Shown: one piece after another, positions 39,942 through 48,541 of the stretch
How positions within the stretch are numbered: position 1 is the first letter of the stretch
Layout: the number at the start of each line of letters is the position of its first letter
Assembly (NCBI GenBank): GCA_947588955.1
Contig: CANPYX010000013.1
Coordinates: 1 to 56,810 of the forward strand
Length of the DNA stretch: 56,810 nt
Direction: 5' to 3'
Source: an uncultured Oscillospiraceae bacterium
Lineage (GTDB): Bacteria > Bacillota > Clostridia > Oscillospirales > Oscillospiraceae
Translations under genes and position numbers: made by a program
The notes under the pieces: model-generated
The model's input: only the letters and a program-made list of their open reading frames with translations
The model's database searches: none
What the model was told of the DNA's origin: nothing

Positions 39942-41279
39942 TTATTTGAGTTTGAGGTAAATTCCCAGGATCATCTTTTCCAGCTCTGCTTCGGTCAGGT
40001 CGGCAAGGTTTTTGGTTTCGGCGGGGGGCTGGACGGAGCTGCCCTTTGTAACGGTGAAGGTGAGGGCGTCGCGGTCGCCGCGCTCGCCGGCGAACCATAT
40101 GCCGTCGTAGGAGAGGGAGCTGTCGGAGACGTTCAACGTGCCCTCCAGGGCGAGGGTGGTTATATCCGTGCTGTAGGTGATATAGTCAAATTTACCGTCG
40201 GGCGCCCAGTCCAGGGTGGTGGTGCTGCCATAGCCCCAGAAGGTGGACATATCGAAGTCCACGCCCTCTCCAAGGTCAAGGGTGAAGCTGAGCACCGGGT
40301 CCAGGGAGACGGAGAGGAGGGAGCCTGAGTCGCCGTAGAGCTCCACCTCAAGGCTGTACGCGCCGTCGGCGGCGGAGGCGGAGATGTGGCGGAGTCTGCC
40401 GTCGGAGATGGTGAAGCTCACGGGGGTGTCGGAGGCGGAGGAGCGGAGCTTTTCAATAGTTTCCCTGAAGCCGAGGACGCTGTCGTCGCCGGATACCATT
40501 CCGTAGCCCATGATCCCTTCGGGCATAAGGTCAGCAAGTCTCCCCATGAGGTCCGCGGTTTCTGCCGGGGTGAGTACGGCGGTGACGGTTCTGGGGTCCT
40601 CGGCGCTGTCGGCGGAAAGCTCCTTGCCGGAAAGAAACGACTTCAGAGCGGAGGCGGCGCCGTCAAGAAAGCTCGCGCCGTAGACGCCCGCGTCCTCGGG
40701 GAGGGCGGAGAGGAAACCGTCTATCCCACCAAGCCCCGCCTCGTCAAGGGAGAAAATGCCGGAGAAGGGGGTGCCGGAAAGCTGAGAGGACATGTCCTTA
40801 GGGTCAACGCCGTAGAATACGTCGCTGCCGAAAAGCTCGCGGGACGCCACGCCGACGAAATCCGGGGAATAGGTGAGGCTGAGCCCGTAGCCCTCGGGCT
40901 CATATCGGTTGGTGACAAACGCTGTGCCGGAGTCCCTGTCCTGAACGGCTGTGCCGGTGACGGTGGACTTGCTTTCCCCGTCGTCGGAGGTCTTCTCGGC
41001 TGAGTATTCGGCGGTGAAGGCGGGGGAGGAGAGAAGCTCCCACGCCTTTCCCAGGTTAGAGGCTCCAAAGCGCGCCTTCAAATCGTCCCGCGTCTTGTCA
41101 ATGGCGCTCTCCAGGGCGCCGAGGTTGTCGGGACCGTTCACGGAGGACTGGTTGTCCGCCGTGCCGCCCCCATGGTTGCCATCGGGAGTGCCGGAGGGAG
41201 TTTTTTCACAGCCGGAGACCAAAGACATGACGAGCAGGACGGAGAGAAGAAGGGGTATAAGCTTGGGAAAGCGATTCAT
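39942..41279 (-). CDS. Lipoprotein of the acylation operon
   Basis: A 445-aa lipoprotein. Signal sequence MNRFPKLIPLLLSVLLVMSL with lipobox LVSGC. A Gly/Asn-rich linker follows, then a long beta-rich domain (about 90-440) with many Thr/Ser strands (GTAVQDRDSGTAFVTNRYEP, AYSLEVELYGDSGSLLSVSL). No family recognised. GAGGTGA ribosome site; 5 bases after the DHHW gene's stop, so last gene of the operon. Confidence 0.8.
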   Translation of the reverse strand: MNRFPKLIPLLLSVLLVMSLVSGCEKTPSGTPDGNHGGGTADNQSSVNGPDNLGALESAIDKTRDDLKARFGASNLGKAWELLSSPAFTAEYSAEKTSDDGESKSTVTGTAVQDRDSGTAFVTNRYEPEGYGLSLTYSPDFVGVASRELFGSDVFYGVDPKDMSSQLSGTPFSGIFSLDEAGLGGIDGFLSALPEDAGVYGASFLDGAASALKSFLSGKELSADSAEDPRTVTAVLTPAETADLMGRLADLMPEGIMGYGMVSGDDSVLGFRETIEKLRSSASDTPVSFTISDGRLRHISASAADGAYSLEVELYGDSGSLLSVSLDPVLSFTLDLGEGVDFDMSTFWGYGSTTTLDWAPDGKFDYITYSTDITTLALEGTLNVSDSSLSYDGIWFAGERGDRDALTFTVTKGSSVQPPAETKNLADLTEAELEKMILGIYLKLK

Positions 41280-41284
41280 AAAGA

Positions 41285-42382
41285 TCACCTCATGATCATC
41301 GCGGTGTTCAGCACCAGGGTGGAGTTCAGGAAGAGAACGTCGGAGCCGGGTGTGAACGTGACGTAGTTGGAAAGGTAGGCGGAGGCGACGTACCGAAGGT
41401 CGATAACCGTGATTTTTGAGTACGCGCCGGTGAAGAGCGGGGCGATGGAGGAACCGAAGGAGTCACGGAAGATGTAAAGCTCCCTGTCGGTCCGGGCGTT
41501 GGGGCACTCTATCTCAATTATTGGCTGTGTGCCGCCCAAAAATACATCGTATCCGTCCATTCCGTCAAAAAGCTCCGGGGTGTAGACGGTGTCGTACTTA
41601 TACATGGGTCCGGAGACGGCCGCCGAGTCGGTCTGCTCGCTTGTGAGGTAGACAAGGTCGTCGGAGCTCACGGGCAGCGCCGCCTGCTGGATATAGACGC
41701 CGTGGAAGGGGGTGAGGGTGTGGGCTGTGTAATCGCTCTCAGACGTCAGGTATTCGCCAACGCCCATGGCGTCGCCCAGACGCTTTACGGTGTCAAAGAG
41801 GTCCGGCTGCTTCCAGTGGGTGTCCGTGCGGTAATATTTGTCCACGGAGAGGGTGTCAAGAATGTCGATGTACTCCGCGCCGTCAACGCCCTGCTTCATT
41901 ATATCAAAAAGTTTGTCATAGTCAATATGCGGGTAGCCGGAGTCGCGGACGAAATATGACTTGTCGGGGACCACGGTGTAGTACACGTTGCACCCGTCAA
42001 GGTACGTTTCGATCACGGAGTTGTAGAGCTTCGCGGCGTAGGCTATCTGGTTTTCGTTGGTGGCGGTTTCGTTCTTGTAGACAACGCCGTCACGTATCCA
42101 TATGCCGTTGGTGTCCTTCTGGCGGAGGGCGTAGAGGCGGAAGGCGGAGTTTACAAGGCGGAAGTCCTCGCGCAGGGGGAACTGGTCGAGGAGATATTCC
42201 TCAAGGTCGTCGGAAAACTCCCGGTTGAACAGGGCCTTGGCGGTGACGCTCGGAGCCTGGGCAAGCTCGCGCCGCTCGGTGAAGCTTTTGTCCTTGTCGG
42301 GGAGAATGAGCTGGGCGGCGGCAAAGCCGAAGATGAGAAGGGCGAAGACAGCCAGCGTTACGATATATTTTGTCTTTTTCAT
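41285..42382 (-). CDS. DHHW family (AlgX/AlgJ-like) acyltransferase partner
   Basis: A 365-aa membrane-anchored protein with one N-terminal transmembrane segment (KYIVTLAVFALLIFGFAAAQ). The catalytic signature YRTDTHWKQ matches the DHHW group of SGNH-like O-acetyltransferases that act with MBOAT proteins. IFRDSFGSSIAPLF near the C-terminus carries the nucleophile-like Ser. Start MKKTKYIV set by GGGGTGA. Expected to transfer acyl groups to a surface glycan outside the membrane. Confidence 0.88.
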   Translation of the reverse strand: MKKTKYIVTLAVFALLIFGFAAAQLILPDKDKSFTERRELAQAPSVTAKALFNREFSDDLEEYLLDQFPLREDFRLVNSAFRLYALRQKDTNGIWIRDGVVYKNETATNENQIAYAAKLYNSVIETYLDGCNVYYTVVPDKSYFVRDSGYPHIDYDKLFDIMKQGVDGAEYIDILDTLSVDKYYRTDTHWKQPDLFDTVKRLGDAMGVGEYLTSESDYTAHTLTPFHGVYIQQAALPVSSDDLVYLTSEQTDSAAVSGPMYKYDTVYTPELFDGMDGYDVFLGGTQPIIEIECPNARTDRELYIFRDSFGSSIAPLFTGAYSKITVIDLRYVASAYLSNYVTFTPGSDVLFLNSTLVLNTAMIMR

Positions 42383-42394
42383 GTCCGTCACCCC

Positions 42395-43786
42395 TTAAAA
42401 TCTGAAATATAGGAACGGGTTGAAGGAGCCGTTTATTATGAACGCCGTGGAGAGAATGAGTAGAGCGCCCACGGCGACGGGCTCCAGGACCACACCGGGA
42501 GCGTCTGAGAGCTTGCCGTAAAGAAGCTTGGGGAGGGGAGTGGAGCCTATGGCGGCGAGGACAATTGGCACGGCGTAGCTCTTAAGGTAATAGACGGCAT
42601 CGGAGGAGACGAGCGGTATCCCGCCCGCGCCGAAAAGACCGCCGATGTCGGACACCACGCCCTTGAGCCCCGCGGCGTTGAATATCACGAAGCTTATGAC
42701 CACCAGGAACATCACGTATATGTGGGATATGAAGGAGGGGAGCTTTTCCAGCGCCTTACCAAGCCACAGCTTTTCGATTATCAGCAGTACGCCGAACATC
42801 ACGCCCCACAGGACGAAGTTCCACTCAGCGCCGTGCCACGCGCCGGTGAGTATCCATACGACGGCGATGTTACGCAGCCACTTGAGCTTAGTGGTCCTGT
42901 TGCCGCCCAGGGGGATGTAAACGTAGTCCCGGAACCAGCCGCCCAGGGTCATGTGCCAGCGGCGCCAGAATTCGGTTATGGATTTTGAGATGTAGGGGTA
43001 GTTGAAGTTTTCCGGGAACTTGAAGCCGAACATGGAGCCGAGGCCTATGGCCATATCGGAGTAGCCGGAGAAGTCAAAGTATATTTGCAAGGTGTAGGAA
43101 ATTGCATAGAGCCAGTAGAACAGTACCGACTTGTCGCCGGAATCGCGGAATATCTGGGTGAGCTCGCCCATCACGTTGGCGATGAGGACCTTTTTGCCAA
43201 GACCGAAGGCGAAGCGTCGGATTCCCAGGGCGAGGCCCTCAAGGGTGTGGCGCCTGTCCTCAAGCTCCGCCGCCACGTCCACGTAGCGGACGATGGGTCC
43301 GGCTATGAGCTGGGGAAAGAGGCACACGAAGGTCGCCATTGTGCCCAGGTCCTTTTGGGCGTGGGCGCGCCCGCGGTAGACGTCGATGGTATAGCTCATG
43401 GTCTGGAAGGTGAAGAAGCTTATGCCGATGGGCAGGGGCACGCCGGTCTTGGGGATCGCCGTGCCGAGTATGGAGTTGACGGTGCCGATGAGGAAGTCGG
43501 TGTACTTGAAAAAGCCCAGCATGGCAAGGTTTATGACGATGGAGGATATGAGCGCCGCCTTCGCCTTTTTCTCGCCCCGGTGCTTTTCAATGTAGATCGA
43601 GTGGAGCCAGTCGGAGATGGAGGAGAATATGAGAAGGAGCACGTATACGGGCTCGCCGAAGAAGTAGAAGATGAGGCTCCCCAGGAGCAGTACGTAGTTT
43701 TTAGCCTTGACGCCGGGAGCCAGGTAATACAGCAGAAGGATTATCGGCAAAAAGGCGTACAAAAACGTGACGGACGAAAAAAGCAT
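42395..43786 (-). CDS. MBOAT family O-acyltransferase (AlgI/DltB-like)
   Basis: A 463-aa polytopic membrane protein that passes acyl groups across the membrane for surface-polymer acylation. About eleven hydrophobic segments; PLPIGISFFTFQTMSYTIDV, PQLIAGPIVRY, YFDFSGYSDMAIGLG, FWRRWHMTLGGWFRDYVYIP and LTGAWHGAEWNFVLWG are the MBOAT landmarks, the last holding the catalytic His. Followed after 12 bases by the DHHW partner. Confidence 0.96.
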   Translation of the reverse strand: MLFSSVTFLYAFLPIILLLYYLAPGVKAKNYVLLLGSLIFYFFGEPVYVLLLIFSSISDWLHSIYIEKHRGEKKAKAALISSIVINLAMLGFFKYTDFLIGTVNSILGTAIPKTGVPLPIGISFFTFQTMSYTIDVYRGRAHAQKDLGTMATFVCLFPQLIAGPIVRYVDVAAELEDRRHTLEGLALGIRRFAFGLGKKVLIANVMGELTQIFRDSGDKSVLFYWLYAISYTLQIYFDFSGYSDMAIGLGSMFGFKFPENFNYPYISKSITEFWRRWHMTLGGWFRDYVYIPLGGNRTTKLKWLRNIAVVWILTGAWHGAEWNFVLWGVMFGVLLIIEKLWLGKALEKLPSFISHIYVMFLVVISFVIFNAAGLKGVVSDIGGLFGAGGIPLVSSDAVYYLKSYAVPIVLAAIGSTPLPKLLYGKLSDAPGVVLEPVAVGALLILSTAFIINGSFNPFLYFRF

Positions 43787-43855
43787 AGGCGTCTCTCCCT
43801 TTTACGAAGTTGGGAGGCTCGGAACGGGCCTCCCAATAATATCGCTTTTCTGAAT

Positions 43856-44359
43856 TTACGCGTTGAAGGCGTCAACGAAGGTGTCGGCGCTGAGACCGAG
43901 TTCAGAGGAGGTCATCACAAAGAGGATGAGCCCGTCCTTCTCGGCGGAGGCCACGGAGTCTGCCGCCATGCAGATCATCCAGGCGGGGTTGGCGTTGGCT
44001 TCCAGGTCGCTCTTAAGCTGGTCTATGTCTGCGCCCTCGCCGGGCTGAATGAGGAGGACCACATGGGCCTGACCCATGAGGGGCTGGTTCACGGCAATCT
44101 TGGCGCCCTCGGGGACAGCCATTCCGCCAAACCAGTTGGCAAAGAGGCCGTCGGTCTCAAAGCCCGCGTCCTTCAAAGCGGCAAAGGATGTGGTCTCCAC
44201 GGGAAGCTCGCCGGTCTTGCCGTCGCATATGGCGGTGAGCTTTTCGACAAGCTCCTCGTCGGTGTAGCTTGCCGCGCCGCCCTCGGACTTATCGCCGCCG
44301 CAGGAGGCGAGAGCGAGGACGAGTACAAGTGCCAGGGAAATTGCGATTACCTTTTTCAT
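43856..44359 (-). CDS. DUF4358 lipoprotein (short)
   Basis: A 167-aa lipoprotein, signal MKKVIAISLALVLVLALASC with lipobox LASC. DUF4358-like body: LVEKLTAICDGKTGELPVET, GMAVPEGAKIAVNQPLMGQA, HVVLLIQPGEGADIDQLKSD and DGLILFVMTSSELGLSADTF. RBS GGAGA. A tandem paralogue lies immediately upstream. Its role next to MBOAT and DHHW is unclear. Confidence 0.85.
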   Translation of the reverse strand: MKKVIAISLALVLVLALASCGGDKSEGGAASYTDEELVEKLTAICDGKTGELPVETTSFAALKDAGFETDGLFANWFGGMAVPEGAKIAVNQPLMGQAHVVLLIQPGEGADIDQLKSDLEANANPAWMICMAADSVASAEKDGLILFVMTSSELGLSADTFVDAFNA

Positions 44360-44388
44360 TTTGCGTTTCTCCTTACAATTTTTTATCA

Positions 44389-45219
44389 TCAGCCGTTGAA
44401 CGCGGATATGAGGGCGTCCGCGATCTCGGTAGAGGACATTACAAAGAGGACAAGCCCGTCCCTCGCGGCGCTCTGGACGGATTCAGCCGAGGCGCAGATG
44501 TTCCAGCGGGGGTTGGCGTTCTCCGCAAGCTCTTTGGCGTATTCGTCGGCGTCCTGCCCCTCCGGGACCTCAATGAGCAGGGCGATGTGGGCGGGGAGAA
44601 CCATCATGGGCGTGTTCTCGGCAACGCGCATACCCTCGGTATAGGTGACGTTGCCGGAGAAGTAGTTGGCGAAGGAGCCGGAGGAATAGAGCGTAGCGGT
44701 GTTGTAGGTGTCAGGGGTGATGCCCTCGCACAGCTCCGCGAGCTTGTCCACCAGGTCGCCGGCGTCGGCAACCGGTATGTCCTCCGTCTCACCGCCGCCG
44801 GGGAAGCCGATGGAGGGGAAGCCTGGGGTGATGGAGGGGGTGTCGCTTCCCTCATTTTCGCCGTCTTCGCTGTTTTCACCGCTTCCGGGCACAGGGAACG
44901 CGGGTATGCCGCCGTGACCCTCGCCGGAATTGCCGCAGTTGTTCTCGGCGTCACCGTTATTCTCGCCGTCCGCGGGGGCTTGGTTGTCCTCGCCGTTGTC
45001 GGGCCGGCTGTCCTCCGGTGAGCCGCCGACATCGCCGTTTACGTCGCCGCCGTTGTCATCGTCGTTTTCACTGCCGGAGGCGCCGCCCTCGGACGTTTTG
45101 TTTTCGCCGTTTTCCGTATTTTCGCGATTTTCATCCTCGCCGTCATTCGCCTTTTGCGCGCAGGCGGCAAGCGCCAGGCACAGGGCAAGGGCGAGGAAAA
45201 TAGCTATGTATTTTTTCAT
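44389..45219 (-). CDS. DUF4358 lipoprotein with long acidic linker
   Basis: A 276-aa paralogue of the next gene. Signal MKKYIAIFLALALCLALAAC. An extended Asn/Asp/Glu/Gly/Ser-rich linker (about 22-150) separates the lipid anchor from the DUF4358 domain (LVDKLAELCEGITPDTYNTA, VLPAHIALLIEVPEGQDADE, DGLVLFVMSSTEIADALISA). First gene of the minus-strand operon 45219-39942. Confidence 0.85.
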   Translation of the reverse strand: MKKYIAIFLALALCLALAACAQKANDGEDENRENTENGENKTSEGGASGSENDDDNGGDVNGDVGGSPEDSRPDNGEDNQAPADGENNGDAENNCGNSGEGHGGIPAFPVPGSGENSEDGENEGSDTPSITPGFPSIGFPGGGETEDIPVADAGDLVDKLAELCEGITPDTYNTATLYSSGSFANYFSGNVTYTEGMRVAENTPMMVLPAHIALLIEVPEGQDADEYAKELAENANPRWNICASAESVQSAARDGLVLFVMSSTEIADALISAFNG

Positions 45220-45408
45220 CTTATCATTTCCCTTTCAGAAGTTTGTGGCGCGGTCACAGTACCTCGCACCATTATGACGCTCGGTTAGTTTAAAATGTTC
45301 CTGAAAAGGGAAAATTATTTGCTCTCTTTCCGGCTATCTCAATTTCATTTTGCGTTCACGGAATATCTGGACCGCGACCGGTGCGAATATTCGCAGACAA
45401 ACGGGGAT

Positions 45409-45819
45409 TCAGCATATTACCGGCTCCCAGGCAAATGGCAGCAAATCCTTTGCTTTAACTTTAATCAGTTTTCCGTTTTCATCGTTCACGATCACTTTTA
45501 TATCAGGACAGTATTCATATAGCATCTGCCGACAATTTCCGCAAGGCGGTATGACATAATTTAAGTGTTTATCGTGAACTGCAACAATAGTATCAAAATC
45601 TCTTTCACCCGCCGATATAGCAGTCCCTATTGTTATATATTCTGCGCAAGAGCCGTGAATTCCGTCGCAGTTTACACCTTTATAGATGTTACCATTCTTG
45701 CACAGAACGGCACACCCAACCGTATGATTGTATATACCATCGTCGAAATTCTCTTTTAATTCTTTTAAAGCAATTTCTATCAGCCTCTTATCACGATCGC
45801 TCAGTTCATATCGTTCCAT
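45409..45819 (-). CDS. Cytidine/blasticidin deaminase-like protein
   Basis: A 136-aa zinc deaminase. HGSCAEYITIGTAI provides the C-A-E catalytic site and VIPPCGNCRQMLYEYCPDIK the PCxxC pair. TVGCAVLCKNGNIYKGVN is the N-terminal strand pair. Low GC compared with flanking genes, which suggests recent acquisition. The motif spacing fits cytidine deaminase or blasticidin-S deaminase-type enzymes. Single gene. Confidence 0.88.
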   Translation of the reverse strand: MERYELSDRDKRLIEIALKELKENFDDGIYNHTVGCAVLCKNGNIYKGVNCDGIHGSCAEYITIGTAISAGERDFDTIVAVHDKHLNYVIPPCGNCRQMLYEYCPDIKVIVNDENGKLIKVKAKDLLPFAWEPVIC

Positions 45820-45898
45820 AATAACCCCTCCGAAAATTCCGATTTGTCCACATTTCCCCTTGTTGGAATCATACCAAATATAAATTAAAAATGATTCA

Positions 45899-46663
45899 TT
45901 ATTTTGACTGGGAACACAAGGTTGGAGTGGAGCTTCCGTTTATGCCGGAAAGCTCCTTTATGACCTCGCCCGCCATGATTAGGCCGACTACGGCGGGGAC
46001 GAAGGCGCAGCTGCCGGGGACGTCGCGCCTGCCGGGGTTTTCGGCGGCGGCAAGGAGTTTGTCCTCCTCAGAGAGCACCGCCGCGGGCTCCCGGGAGTAG
46101 ACCACCTTCAAATGCTCGATGCCCCTTTTGCGAAGCTCCTTGCGCATAACGCGGGCAAGGGGGTCGAAGCTCGTTTCGGATATGTCGCTGACGCGGAAGG
46201 CGGTGGGGTCCAGCTTGTTGCCCGCGCCCATGGAGCTTATCACCGGTGTACCGGCGACGCAGGCGCTTTCGATGAGCGCCAGCTTGCCGGTGACGGTGTC
46301 GATGGCGTCCACCACGTAGTCATAGGCGGAGAAGTCGAACATCCCGGCGGTGTCGGGGCTGAAGAAGACACTGAAGGCGCGCAGGGTTATGTCCGGGTCG
46401 ATGTCCCAGACCCTCTCCGCCGCAGTTTCAGCCTTGGAATGTCCCACGGTGGAGCGAAGGGCGTGGAGCTGACGGTTTATGTTGGATTCGGAGAATACGT
46501 CGCTGTCCACCAGGTCCAACGCGCCGACGCCGGAGCGGGCGAGCGCCTCCACCGCGTAGCCGCCCACGCCGCCGAGCCCGAACACCGCCACACGCGAGCG
46601 GCGGAGCCTTTCAACGCCTTCGGCGCCAAGGAGCATCCTTGTGCGGGTGAGGCTGTCGCTCAT
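45899..46663 (-). CDS. tcdA: tRNA threonylcarbamoyladenosine dehydratase
   Basis: A 254-aa ThiF/E1-like ATP-dependent enzyme that converts tRNA t6A37 to its cyclic form. VAVFGLGGVGGYAVEALARS is the nucleotide-binding motif; DLVDSDVFSESNINRQLHAL, YVVDAIDTVTGKLALIE and ISSMGAGNKLDPT follow as in TcdA. Its start overlaps the stop of the small upstream gene by 4 bases, so the two are coupled. Confidence 0.93.
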   Translation of the reverse strand: MSDSLTRTRMLLGAEGVERLRRSRVAVFGLGGVGGYAVEALARSGVGALDLVDSDVFSESNINRQLHALRSTVGHSKAETAAERVWDIDPDITLRAFSVFFSPDTAGMFDFSAYDYVVDAIDTVTGKLALIESACVAGTPVISSMGAGNKLDPTAFRVSDISETSFDPLARVMRKELRKRGIEHLKVVYSREPAAVLSEEDKLLAAAENPGRRDVPGSCAFVPAVVGLIMAGEVIKELSGINGSSTPTLCSQSK

Positions 46664-46986
46664 GTGCGCACCCCCTCAACGCCCAGGGCTTCAAGTGCGT
46701 CCTGACCGCGCTTTGTGAGGGCCATGCTCCCGCGCCTTTGGCAGGAATCATACCCCATATAGTCAAAGCCCACGAGTGGAAGGTCATAGTCCACATCCGC
46801 AAGTCCGCTGAGCACAAGCGCTGTGACGGCGCTTGAATATGTCTCGCCGCTCTCGGAGATGTAAAACGGCTTTCCGTCTCTCTCTCCAACGGGGAGAAAG
46901 GCGTCCCGCCCCAGCTCTTCCAAAAGTCCGATGGCCTTTTCCGTGAGAATGATCTCATTCCCGCCGCACCCGCCGCAGCCTGCCAT
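46660..46986 (-). CDS. Small protein with GCGGCGG start, possible winged helix
   Basis: A 108-aa protein, MAGCGGCGGNEIILTEKAIG. Helix-rich, LTEKAIGLLEELGRDAFLPV and ALTKRGQDALEALGVEGVRT suggest a winged-helix-like fold. The Cys-Gly start could bind a metal. Start set by GAGGTGA. Translationally coupled to tcdA; function unknown. Confidence 0.75.
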   Translation of the reverse strand: MAGCGGCGGNEIILTEKAIGLLEELGRDAFLPVGERDGKPFYISESGETYSSAVTALVLSGLADVDYDLPLVGFDYMGYDSCQRRGSMALTKRGQDALEALGVEGVRT

Positions 46987-47025
46987 ACGCTTCACCTCGG
47001 TTCTAAAATTTCCTGTTTTAAGAAG

Positions 47026-47054
47026 ATTATACCATTTTTATACGTATAAGTCAA
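47026..47054 (-). promoter_or_regulatory. Promoter toward the small gene and tcdA
   Basis: Minus strand TTGACT, 17 bases, TATAAT. Near consensus at both boxes. Confidence 0.7.
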
Positions 47055-47085
47055 TCACCGCCGCGACACTAGTATTCGCGGGGGA

Positions 47086-47114
47086 TTGTAATTTTACCGC
47101 AGGTATGATAATAT
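47086..47114 (+). promoter_or_regulatory. Promoter toward the methionine sulfoxide reductase gene
   Basis: TTGTAA, 17 bases, TAATAT, 31 bases before the start codon. Divergent to the one at 47026-47054. Confidence 0.5.
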
Positions 47115-47145
47115 AAGAAAAAATTATCAGCGAGGGTGAGAAGCT

Positions 47146-47628
47146 ATGTACGTTGAAATTGAGTATCCCACGGAAAAAGGGGAGTTTTACAGGGTACTGG
47201 AGGAGCAGCTGAGGCTCTATACCGGGAAGGAGACTGACAGGACGGCGGCGCTGGCGAACTTCTCCGCCGTGCTGAAGCAGGCGTTTTCGGATATAAACTG
47301 GGCGGGCTTCTATCTCGTCTCCGGGGACGAGCTGGTGCTGGGCCCCTTCCAGGGAAAGCCGGCGGTGAGCAGGATAGCCTACGGCACCGGCGTGTGCGGC
47401 ACCGCCTGGAGGGAGCGCAGGGCGCAGGTGGTGGAGGACGTGGACTGCTTTTCGGGGCATATAGCCTGCGACTGCGGCACCCACTCGGAGATAGTGATAC
47501 CGCTGAGGGACGCGGCGGGGGAGATATGGGGCGTACTCGATATGGACAGCACCGTAATGGGCAGGTTTACCGAGGAGGACAGACTGGGCCTTGAAGGGTG
47601 TGTCAACCGGCTTGACAAATTCGCGTGA
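47146..47628 (+). CDS. msrC: Free methionine-(R)-sulfoxide reductase (GAF domain)
   Basis: A 160-aa GAF-domain reductase. The family segment GKPAVSRIAYGTGVCGTAWR then GHIACDCGTHSEIVIPL is clear. Of the three conserved cysteines, two are visible (C84 and C108); the first, in GKPAC of relatives, is Val74 here, with extra C101 and C110 nearby. Substrate recycling may therefore use a different cysteine. Start after GAGGGTGAG. 9 bases before the NUDIX gene, so co-transcribed. Confidence 0.92.
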   Translation: MYVEIEYPTEKGEFYRVLEEQLRLYTGKETDRTAALANFSAVLKQAFSDINWAGFYLVSGDELVLGPFQGKPAVSRIAYGTGVCGTAWRERRAQVVEDVDCFSGHIACDCGTHSEIVIPLRDAAGEIWGVLDMDSTVMGRFTEEDRLGLEGCVNRLDKFA

Positions 47629-47637
47629 GGTAACATC

Positions 47638-48537
47638 ATGATACATGAAAAAAGCTGCGGCGCGGTGATCTACACCGTGTCCAACGGAGAGAGGCTTTAT
47701 CTCGTCGAGCGTATGCAAAAGGGTCACACCTCCATCTGCAAGGGTCACATGGAGGGCGAGGAGACGGAGCATGAGACGGCGTCGCGGGAGATACGCGAGG
47801 AGACGGCGCTTCAGGTGCGGTTTATCGACGGATTCAGGCGCACCATCGAGTATTCGCCCTATGAGGGGTGCCTTAAAGAGGTGGTTTTCTTCCTAGCAAA
47901 GGCGTCGGACACCGCCGTAACGGCCCAGCCCGAGGAGGTCAGGAGCATAGAGTGGCTGAAGCTTGAGGACGCCCTCACGGAGCTTACGCACCTCTCCGAC
48001 AGGCAGACGCTTTTGGCGGCGGAGAGGTTCCTAAATGAGCGGGCGGGGCTTACGGAGTTTCGCCCCATGCGCAGGAAGGGCAGGGAGCTTTCGGGCGCTG
48101 AGTGCGAGGAAATACTTGAGCGCGGGACATCGGGGGTGCTGGCGCTGGAGGGGGACGAGGGCTTCCCCTACGCCGTGCCGCTGAGCTATGTTTATGCCGA
48201 CGGTAAAATCTATTTCCACTGCGCCAAATCGGGGCACAAGCTGGACGCCGCGCGGCGCTCACCGCGCGCCTCCTTCTGCGTTGTGGACAGGGACGATGTA
48301 GAGCCGGAGAGCTACACCACCCGCTACCGCAGCGTCATCGTGTTCGGAAGGCTCCGTGAGCTCTCCGGCGGGGAGCTGCCGGGGGCGATCGAGCTGTTGG
48401 CGAGGAAATATTTCCCGGAGGACACGCCTGAGCACCGCCGGAGGTATATCGACGCTGAGATCGACGGGATGGCCATGCTGGAGCTGACGGCTGAGCATAT
48501 GACCGGCAAATCAAATATCCCGGCGCAGAACGGGTGA
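47638..48537 (+). CDS. NUDIX hydrolase fused to a PNPOx/Nim-like flavin domain
   Basis: A 299-aa two-domain protein. Residues 1-140: NUDIX hydrolase with the box GHMEGEETEHETASREIREE (about 36-55), the usual GX5EX7REUXEE pattern. Residues 141-299: FMN-binding pyridoxamine-phosphate-oxidase-like domain of the nitroimidazole-resistance type (PMRRKGRELSGAECEEILER, GVLALEGDEGFPYAVPLSYV, YFHCAKSGHKLDA). Such a fusion may couple cleavage of a nucleotide or flavin derivative to a redox step; the pairing is inferred. Follows msrC by 9 bases. Confidence 0.9.
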   Translation: MIHEKSCGAVIYTVSNGERLYLVERMQKGHTSICKGHMEGEETEHETASREIREETALQVRFIDGFRRTIEYSPYEGCLKEVVFFLAKASDTAVTAQPEEVRSIEWLKLEDALTELTHLSDRQTLLAAERFLNERAGLTEFRPMRRKGRELSGAECEEILERGTSGVLALEGDEGFPYAVPLSYVYADGKIYFHCAKSGHKLDAARRSPRASFCVVDRDDVEPESYTTRYRSVIVFGRLRELSGGELPGAIELLARKYFPEDTPEHRRRYIDAEIDGMAMLELTAEHMTGKSNIPAQNG

Positions 48538-48541
48538 GGAA

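Noticed and set aside
43085-44644. 519-codon open frame antisense to the MBOAT and DUF4358 genes
   Set aside because: Low-complexity, no recognisable domain, overlaps strongly supported genes on the other strand; a GC-rich shadow frame.
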